A stretch of 9,179 nt of DNA from NCBI GenBank assembly GCA_045577925.1, contig JAZNJH010000017.1, positions 1-9,179 of the forward strand, written 5' to 3'. Below, one piece after another: positions 4,542 through 9,179 of the stretch (positions are counted from its first letter, which is position 1; the number at the start of each line of letters is the position of its first letter). This DNA comes from UBA4717 sp045577925. Lineage in GTDB: Bacteria > Bacillota > Clostridia > Oscillospirales > CAG-272. Both the position numbers and the translations under genes were made by a program. The notes under the pieces are model-generated. The model ran no database searches. It was not told the DNA's origin and saw only the letters and a program-made list of their open reading frames with translations.

Positions 4542-4550
4542 GAGGTGATT

Positions 4551-5240
4551 ATGAAAATACTTGATTCTTTCAGGCTTCTTACAAAAAATGAGCGTTTACT
4601 CTGGATAAGCTCGCTTATAGTTGTCGCACTCTCGTACGTACTTTCGCGCGATTATGACGTGCTGACTCTCATAGCCTCGCTTATCGGTGTTACAGCGCTT
4701 ATATTCGTATCAAAGGGACTTGTTCTTGGACAGATACTTACGGTAATTTTTGCCGTGTTCTACGGAATAATCTCATTTTATTTCAAGTATTACGGCGAGA
4801 TGATAACCTATCTTTGTATGACGGCGCCCATAGCGGTAATGTCGGTTATATCCTGGCTCAGGCACCCGTACAAGCAGAGTGCCGAGGTTACTGTCAGCAG
4901 GCTTAGCCGCAAGCAGACGATTGTTATGTGGGTGCTTGGTACAGTTGTTACAGTAGCGTTTTACTTTATACTCGGCGCGCTTGGCAACACGAATCTTATT
5001 TTCAGTACAATTTCAGTACTTACAAGCTTCACCGCATCATATCTCACGCTTTTTCGCAGTCCGTATTATGCCCTCGCGTATGCCGCAAACGACGTTGTTC
5101 TGATAATACTCTGGACACTTGCAACGATAAGCGTGCCCTCGTATCTGCCGATGATAATATACTTTGTGATGTTTCTTGTAAATGATATGTACGGCTTTAT
5201 CAACTGGCGCAGGATCGAAAGGCGACAGAAGGAAGACTGA
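4551..5240 (+). CDS. pnuC: PnuC-family nicotinamide riboside/vitamin transporter
   Basis: This 229-aa inner-membrane protein has about seven to eight hydrophobic segments (roughly residues 14-32, 37-54, 58-78, 84-102, 121-143, 147-168, 171-193, 198-217). The family signature NDMYGFINWRR lies at 211-221 near the C-terminus, and a short basic tail ends the protein. PnuC-type carriers bring in nicotinamide riboside by facilitated diffusion, driven by phosphorylation inside the cell. Relatives carry thiamine (PnuT), riboflavin (PnuX) or deoxynucleosides (PnuN), so the substrate is not fixed by sequence alone. No NadR-type kinase is next to it. The start at 4551 has GAGGTG 4-9 nt upstream; an in-frame GTG at 4521 lies inside the terminator and is rejected. 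It is a single-gene transcript, with its own promoter, regulated leader and terminator. The gene symbol refers to the family. Confidence 0.88.
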   Translation: MKILDSFRLLTKNERLLWISSLIVVALSYVLSRDYDVLTLIASLIGVTALIFVSKGLVLGQILTVIFAVFYGIISFYFKYYGEMITYLCMTAPIAVMSVISWLRHPYKQSAEVTVSRLSRKQTIVMWVLGTVVTVAFYFILGALGNTNLIFSTISVLTSFTASYLTLFRSPYYALAYAANDVVLIILWTLATISVPSYLPMIIYFVMFLVNDMYGFINWRRIERRQKED

Positions 5241-5243
5241 ATT

Positions 5244-5273
5244 AAAAACAGCGCACATACGTGCGCTGTTTTT
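5244..5273. terminator. Bidirectional intrinsic terminator between pnuC and the ilv cluster
   Basis: A perfect 13-bp stem, AAAAACAGCGCAC (5244-5256) and GTGCGCTGTTTTT (5261-5273), surrounds an ATAC loop. Both strands end in five T. It lies 3 bp after the pnuC stop and 2 bp after the DUF815 stop, serving the two convergent transcripts. Confidence 0.95.
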
Positions 5274-5275
5274 GC

Positions 5276-6472
5276 TTATTTAGCCGAAAGGCCATCTATC
5301 ATCTGGCGGGCAAGTCTTGCCGATCTGCCGCCGCGCTCAAGCGCGAAGCGTTCTGCCATAGCATCAAGCTCGTCTGTGTCAAGCTTTACGCCGTGCTCAG
5401 CCGCTAAGTGATGAACGATATCAAGATACGTGTTTTTGTCAGGTCGTTCGAACGTTATGTGGATACCGAAACGCAGGGAGAGGGAAATTATCTCCTGCAT
5501 GGTATCGTTTTTGTGGATATCGTCACCGTCGCGGTCGGAGAAGCTCTCCTTTATAAGATGTCGGCGGTTGCTCGTTGCGTAGATGACCGTATTCTGCGAG
5601 CGTGACGATACAGAGCCCTCAAGCACCGCTTTCAAAGCATTGAAGCTGTCATCGCTCTTTGTGAACGAGAGGTCATCTATAAATACTATAAATTTAAGCG
5701 GATTTGGCGCAAGCTCGTCAAGCAGAGCAGGGATCTTTGTCAGCTGCTCCTTGCGCACCTCGATTATACGCAGGCCGCTCTCACGAAGCTCGTTTACAAC
5801 TGCTTTTACAGTTGAGGATTTTCCCGTACCTGCGTCGCCCGTTAAAAGTATGTTTGCCGCATTTTTGCCTTCAAGCAGGGCGATGGTGTTATCAAGTATT
5901 ATTTTCTGCTGGCGCTCGTAATCAACAAGTGAAGAGAGCTTCGTTTTATCGGGATGCTTGACAGGTATAATTGCACCGTTATCGTCAAGGCAGAACATAT
6001 AATGCTGTGCGTAAATACCGTATCCGTATCTGCCTATGTTTTTTATGCGGTCAATATAACTTTGCTTGATCTCAGCGCCGCCGCTTGAAAACGCGGGGAG
6101 AAATTCGTCAAAGCCGAGCGGCTTTTTTAGTTCTTCGGGTGAAAGCATGGCAAGCTCATTTAAAAGCGCAAGCTCATGATCGAGTGCTTCTTTCATGAAC
6201 CCGTCTGGCGTTTTACCTTCGCCAACGAGCTTTACGTATACGTTTTCATTATTGAAAACAAGATTCTGCAAGTAAGTATCAAGTAAACCCTGACCGTACT
6301 CATAAAGCTTTGAAACAAATTCGCAGTACGCAGAGCATGCCGTGTTTGGAGCTTTATCAAGCGCGTCAAGATAATCATAAAGAGCTTTTACTATCGGGTC
6401 TGACAGTATTTCTCTGAAGATGACAAGAGATGAAAGCCTTGCTTTAAGTAAGCTTAAACTGTTTTTGTTCAT
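5276..6472 (-). CDS. DUF815-family AAA+ ATPase
   Basis: This 398-aa protein matches the DUF815 (PF05673) ATPases. The N-terminal part (1-170) is helical and of unknown role. The ATPase core follows: Walker A GDAGTGKS at 212-219, Walker B FIVFIDD at 261-267, sensor-1 asparagine in IYATSNRRH (297-305, N302), and a GGRSARLARQ stretch at 381-390 where sensor 2 is expected. No signal peptide or membrane helix is seen. Family members are widespread in bacteria, often without known function. Its ATG shares one base with the ilvD stop (TGATG), with AAAGGAG about 13 nt upstream, so translation is probably coupled to IlvD. This makes a link to the Fe-S enzyme dihydroxyacid dehydratase worth asking about, but no role in cluster maturation or protein quality control can be read directly. 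Confidence 0.9.
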   Translation of the reverse strand: MNKNSLSLLKARLSSLVIFREILSDPIVKALYDYLDALDKAPNTACSAYCEFVSKLYEYGQGLLDTYLQNLVFNNENVYVKLVGEGKTPDGFMKEALDHELALLNELAMLSPEELKKPLGFDEFLPAFSSGGAEIKQSYIDRIKNIGRYGYGIYAQHYMFCLDDNGAIIPVKHPDKTKLSSLVDYERQQKIILDNTIALLEGKNAANILLTGDAGTGKSSTVKAVVNELRESGLRIIEVRKEQLTKIPALLDELAPNPLKFIVFIDDLSFTKSDDSFNALKAVLEGSVSSRSQNTVIYATSNRRHLIKESFSDRDGDDIHKNDTMQEIISLSLRFGIHITFERPDKNTYLDIVHHLAAEHGVKLDTDELDAMAERFALERGGRSARLARQMIDGLSAK

Positions 6473-8127
6473 CAGTTGAGTATCGCTCCTTTAGCCCCGC
6501 TTGATACGAGCGCAGCGTACCTTTTAAGGTAGCCTGAAAGCTCTTTTGTTTTTGGAACAAAGTTTTTTATACGGCGTGCGATCTCATCGTCGTCAACTTT
6601 AAGCTCAAGCTTGTTTTCGGGGATATTGATGCTTATAATGTCGCCGTCACAAACTATGCCTATCATACCGCCGCTTGCCGCTTCGGGTGATACGTGTCCG
6701 ATACAAGCACCACGTGTTGCTCCGCTGAATCGACCGTCTGTGATAAGTGCAACGCTGCTTCCGAGTCCCATACCCATAATAGCAGATGTGGGATTGAGCA
6801 TTTCACGCATGCCGGGACCGCCCTTAGGGCCTTCGTATCGGATAACTACAACGTCACCGGACTTTATTTCACCAGCGTTTATTGCCGCCTGTGCGTCCTC
6901 TTCGCATTCAAATACTCTTGCAGGACCTTCGTGTACAAGCATTTCGGGTGCAACTGCCGAGCGCTTTACAACGCTGCCATCGGGCGCTAGATTACCGCGG
7001 AGAACTGCGATTCCGCCTGTTTCGCTGAACGGATCGTTTATCGGTCTTATAACACTTGTGTCAAGGTTTATATGACCGTCAATGTTCTCGCCAACCGTTT
7101 TGCCTGTAACGGTGATGCAGTCGGTATTAAGCAGGCTTTTCTTATTAAGCTCGTTCATAACTGCAAACACACCGCCTGCCTCGTCAAGCTCCTCAATGTA
7201 TGTACGTCCTGCAGGAGCAAGGTGGCAGAGGTTGGGGGTCTTTTCGCTTATCGCGTTAGCAATATCAAGGTTGATTTCAATACCGCACTCGTGCGCGATC
7301 GCGGGAATATGGAGCATGCTGTTTGTGGAGCAACCGAGCGCCATATCAACGCAGAGCGCGTTATAAAATGCCTTTTCGGTCATTATATCGCGCGGGCGGA
7401 TATCCTTTTCTATAAGCTCCATTATCTTCATGCCTGCGTGCTTTGCAAGCTCAAGTCTTCTTGAATATACGGCAGGGATAGTTCCGTTGCCTCCGAGCGC
7501 CATGCCGAGTGCTTCGGTTAAGCAGTTCATGGAGTTTGCCGTGTACATACCCGAGCATGAGCCGCAGGTGGGGCAGGTCTTGCATTCGTATTCATAAAGC
7601 TTTTTCTCGTCTATCTTACCGGCATTGTATTCGCCGACAGCCTCGGATATTGAAGAAAAGCTTGTCTTCTTGCCGTCAATGTGTCCCGCGAGCATCGGGC
7701 CGCCGCTTACGAATATTGTGGGAATATTGAGTCTTGCCGCCGCCATAAGAAGTCCGGGTACATTCTTGTCGCAGTTGGGCACCATAACGAGTGCGTCAAA
7801 GCCGTGCGCAAGCGCCATCGCCTCTGTTGAGTCGGCAATAAGGTCACGCGTAACGAGCGAGTATTTCATACCCGTGTGTCCCATAGCGATACCGTCGCAA
7901 ACTGCGATAGCAGGGAATACGATGGGTGTACCGCCTGCCATTGCAACGCCGATACGTACAGCGTCAACGACCTTGTCTATATTTGTGTGACCGGGTACGA
8001 TCTCGTTATATGAGCTGACGATACCAACAAGCGGTCTGTCTATTTCTTCCTGTGTAAGTCCGAGCGCATGATAGAGTGCGCGGTGAGGCGCGTTCTGTGC
8101 GCCCTTTTTCAAAGAATCACTTTTCAT
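6472..8127 (-). CDS. ilvD: Dihydroxy-acid dehydratase
   Basis: EC 4.2.1.9 dehydrates 2,3-dihydroxyisovalerate and 2,3-dihydroxy-3-methylvalerate to the 2-keto acids of valine and isoleucine, in the cytoplasm. The product is 551 aa, normal for the IlvD/Edd family. Visible signatures are VCDGIAMGH (76-84), NCDKNVPG (118-125) with cluster cysteine C119, CPTCGSCSGMYTANSMNCL (185-203) with C191, and GRFSGATRGACIGHVSPEA near the C-terminus. VPGH (44-47) stands where plant and mycobacterial [2Fe-2S] enzymes have an extra cluster cysteine, so the oxygen-sensitive [4Fe-4S] type fits an anaerobe. The start at 8127 (MKSDSLKKGA) is supported by GAGGT 5-9 nt upstream and by the family N-terminus; the frame extends to 8184 but through the hairpin. 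It lies downstream of ilvC and upstream of the overlapping DUF815 gene. Confidence 0.97.
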   Translation of the reverse strand: MKSDSLKKGAQNAPHRALYHALGLTQEEIDRPLVGIVSSYNEIVPGHTNIDKVVDAVRIGVAMAGGTPIVFPAIAVCDGIAMGHTGMKYSLVTRDLIADSTEAMALAHGFDALVMVPNCDKNVPGLLMAAARLNIPTIFVSGGPMLAGHIDGKKTSFSSISEAVGEYNAGKIDEKKLYEYECKTCPTCGSCSGMYTANSMNCLTEALGMALGGNGTIPAVYSRRLELAKHAGMKIMELIEKDIRPRDIMTEKAFYNALCVDMALGCSTNSMLHIPAIAHECGIEINLDIANAISEKTPNLCHLAPAGRTYIEELDEAGGVFAVMNELNKKSLLNTDCITVTGKTVGENIDGHINLDTSVIRPINDPFSETGGIAVLRGNLAPDGSVVKRSAVAPEMLVHEGPARVFECEEDAQAAINAGEIKSGDVVVIRYEGPKGGPGMREMLNPTSAIMGMGLGSSVALITDGRFSGATRGACIGHVSPEAASGGMIGIVCDGDIISINIPENKLELKVDDDEIARRIKNFVPKTKELSGYLKRYAALVSSGAKGAILN

Positions 8128-8139
8128 GATTACCTCTCT

Positions 8140-8184
8140 TATTAAAAACGTGTGCCTTTTGTGCCGGGCTAGCACAAAAGGCAC
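8140..8184 (-). terminator. Intercistronic hairpin between ilvC and ilvD
   Basis: GTGCCTTTTGTGC (8152-8164) and GCACAAAAGGCAC (8172-8184) form a perfect 13-bp stem with a 7-nt loop. On the minus strand it is followed by ACGTTTTTAA. The T-run starts three bases after the stem, so termination may be partial. No good promoter is seen between the hairpin and the ilvD ATG only 24 bp on. ilvD thus probably relies on readthrough, or the hairpin stabilises the ilvC message after processing. Confidence 0.7.
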
Positions 8185-8222
8185 GGATATTACTGTTTAT
8201 AAAAGCCCATTACATTATAAAA

Positions 8223-9179
8223 TTAGTTGTTGATAAGCTTTTCTTCGTCGTTCCAGCTGTAGAGCTTACGGATATCAGCGCCGATAACTTCGCTGGGATG
8301 CTCGCTTGCGAGCTTACGCATAGCATTGAAGTGTACCTGTGCGCCTGAGTCGGACATATCAAGCAAGAAGTCCTTTGCGAAAGTACCGTCCTGAATGTCC
8401 TTCAGTACCTTCTTCATAGCCTTCTTTGTATCTTCTGTGATAATCTTCGGGCCTGTTATGTAGTCGCCGTACTCAGCTGTGTTGGAGATAGAATATCTCA
8501 TTCCTGCAAAGCCGCTCTGATAGATAAGGTCAACGATAAGCTTCATTTCGTGAATGCACTCAAAATATGCGTTTCTGGGATCATATCCTGCTTCAACGAG
8601 AGTTTCAAAGCCTGCCTGCATAAGCGCGCAAACACCGCCGCAGAGAACAGCCTGTTCACCGAAAAGGTCTGTTTCTGTTTCTGTGCGGAAGTTTGTTTCA
8701 AGAACACCTGCTCTTGCACCACCGATACCGAGTGCATAAGCAAGACCTAAATCCCATGCATCCCCCGTAGCATCCTGTTCAACAGCGATAAGACAGGGAA
8801 CACCCTTGCCTGCCTGATATTCGCTTCTTACTGTATGACCGGGGCCCTTGGGAGCTATCATAATAACATTTACATTCTTGGGAGGCTTGATGCAGCCGAA
8901 GTGGATGTTGAAGCCGTGAGCAAATGCAAGTGTCTTACCCTCTGTGAGGTTGGGTTCAATGCTTTCCTTGTAAAGCTTTGCCTGCTTTTCGTCGTTGATG
9001 AGAATCATAACGATGTCAGCATTCTTAGCAGCTTCAGCAGCTGTCATAACCTTAAGTCCCTGTCTTTCAGCCTTTGCCCAGCTCTTGCTGCCTTCATAAA
9101 GACCAACGATAACATCTACGCCGCTGTCTTTAAGGTTGAGTGCATGTGCGTGACCCTGTGAGCCGTAACCGATAATTGC
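8223..9179 (-). CDS. ilvC: Ketol-acid reductoisomerase (class I), N-terminus beyond window
   Basis: EC 1.1.1.86 isomerises and reduces acetolactate and acetohydroxybutyrate with Mg2+ and NAD(P)H, giving the substrates of IlvD. The frame is open from the window end to TAA at 8223-8225, giving 318 visible residues; class I enzymes are about 330-340 aa, so only about 12-20 N-terminal residues are missing. The Rossmann motif GYGSQGHAHALNL lies at visible residues 4-16. The cofactor loop reads GLYEGSKSWAKAE. Metal and substrate residues appear in TETDLFGEQAVLCGG, in ECIHEMKLIVDLIYQSG, and in SNTAEYGD. A Met further in (9047) is not the start, because conserved Rossmann residues precede it. It is the first visible gene of the ilvC-ilvD-DUF815 cluster. 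Confidence 0.97.
   Translation of the reverse strand, partial: AIIGYGSQGHAHALNLKDSGVDVIVGLYEGSKSWAKAERQGLKVMTAAEAAKNADIVMILINDEKQAKLYKESIEPNLTEGKTLAFAHGFNIHFGCIKPPKNVNVIMIAPKGPGHTVRSEYQAGKGVPCLIAVEQDATGDAWDLGLAYALGIGGARAGVLETNFRTETETDLFGEQAVLCGGVCALMQAGFETLVEAGYDPRNAYFECIHEMKLIVDLIYQSGFAGMRYSISNTAEYGDYITGPKIITEDTKKAMKKVLKDIQDGTFAKDFLLDMSDSGAQVHFNAMRKLASEHPSEVIGADIRKLYSWNDEEKLINN

Noticed and set aside
6611..7990. Several plus-strand frames opposite ilvD
   Set aside because: They are shadows of a strongly coding, highly conserved minus-strand gene.
8543..8750. Short frames on both strands within ilvC
   Set aside because: They lie inside the conserved reductoisomerase frame and have no independent support.

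Overview
The window suggests a low- to mid-GC Gram-positive anaerobe of the class Clostridia, probably a Ruminococcaceae/Oscillospiraceae-type gut bacterium. This rests on the tRNA types with encoded CCA, several exact TTGACA-N17-TATAAT promoters, strong GGAGG-type ribosome sites, a Tn916-like integrase, and a DUF2156/GNAT gene pair. No species is named because no marker here decides it.

Layout. (1) 1-1584 is the end of an integrated mobile element. It holds the tail of an excisionase-type HTH protein, a 386-aa tyrosine integrase, a terminator, and an intact tRNA-Ser(CGA) whose 3' end faces the integrase. (2) 1585-2020 has no protein gene. It holds two further 41-nt 5' halves of tRNA-Ser(CGA), both broken at the same base in the anticodon loop as the integration crossover would predict. 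The original consensus tRNA promoter survives at the far right. Each of the two spacers carries a pair of direct repeats with a 13-bp period, as expected for integrase arm sites. I read this as a stack of attachment-site scars from repeated integrations into one tRNA gene. (3) 2062-3810 (minus) is a two-gene operon, DUF2156 protein then GNAT acetyltransferase, from a perfect promoter. (4) 3836-4163 is a gene-free array of many small hairpins bounded by two related AAAAGCAC/GTGCTTTT hairpins. (5) 4166-4367 (minus) is a tRNA-Gly(GCC)-tRNA-Val(TAC) operon with a perfect promoter.

(6) 4407-5273 (plus) is a PnuC-family vitamin/nucleoside transporter. It is preceded by a structured leader that ends in a large terminator hairpin touching the ribosome site, so it looks like a riboswitch or attenuator whose aptamer class I cannot assign. 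It ends in a 13-bp bidirectional terminator. (7) 5276-9179 (minus) is a branched-chain amino-acid cluster: ilvC (truncated by the window edge), an intercistronic hairpin, ilvD, and a DUF815 AAA+ ATPase whose start codon overlaps the ilvD stop.

IlvC and IlvD are consecutive steps of valine/isoleucine synthesis. The ATPase is coupled to ilvD by position, but its role is unknown. The most unusual parts are the tRNA-Ser scar array, the multi-hairpin element and the unassigned pnuC leader.
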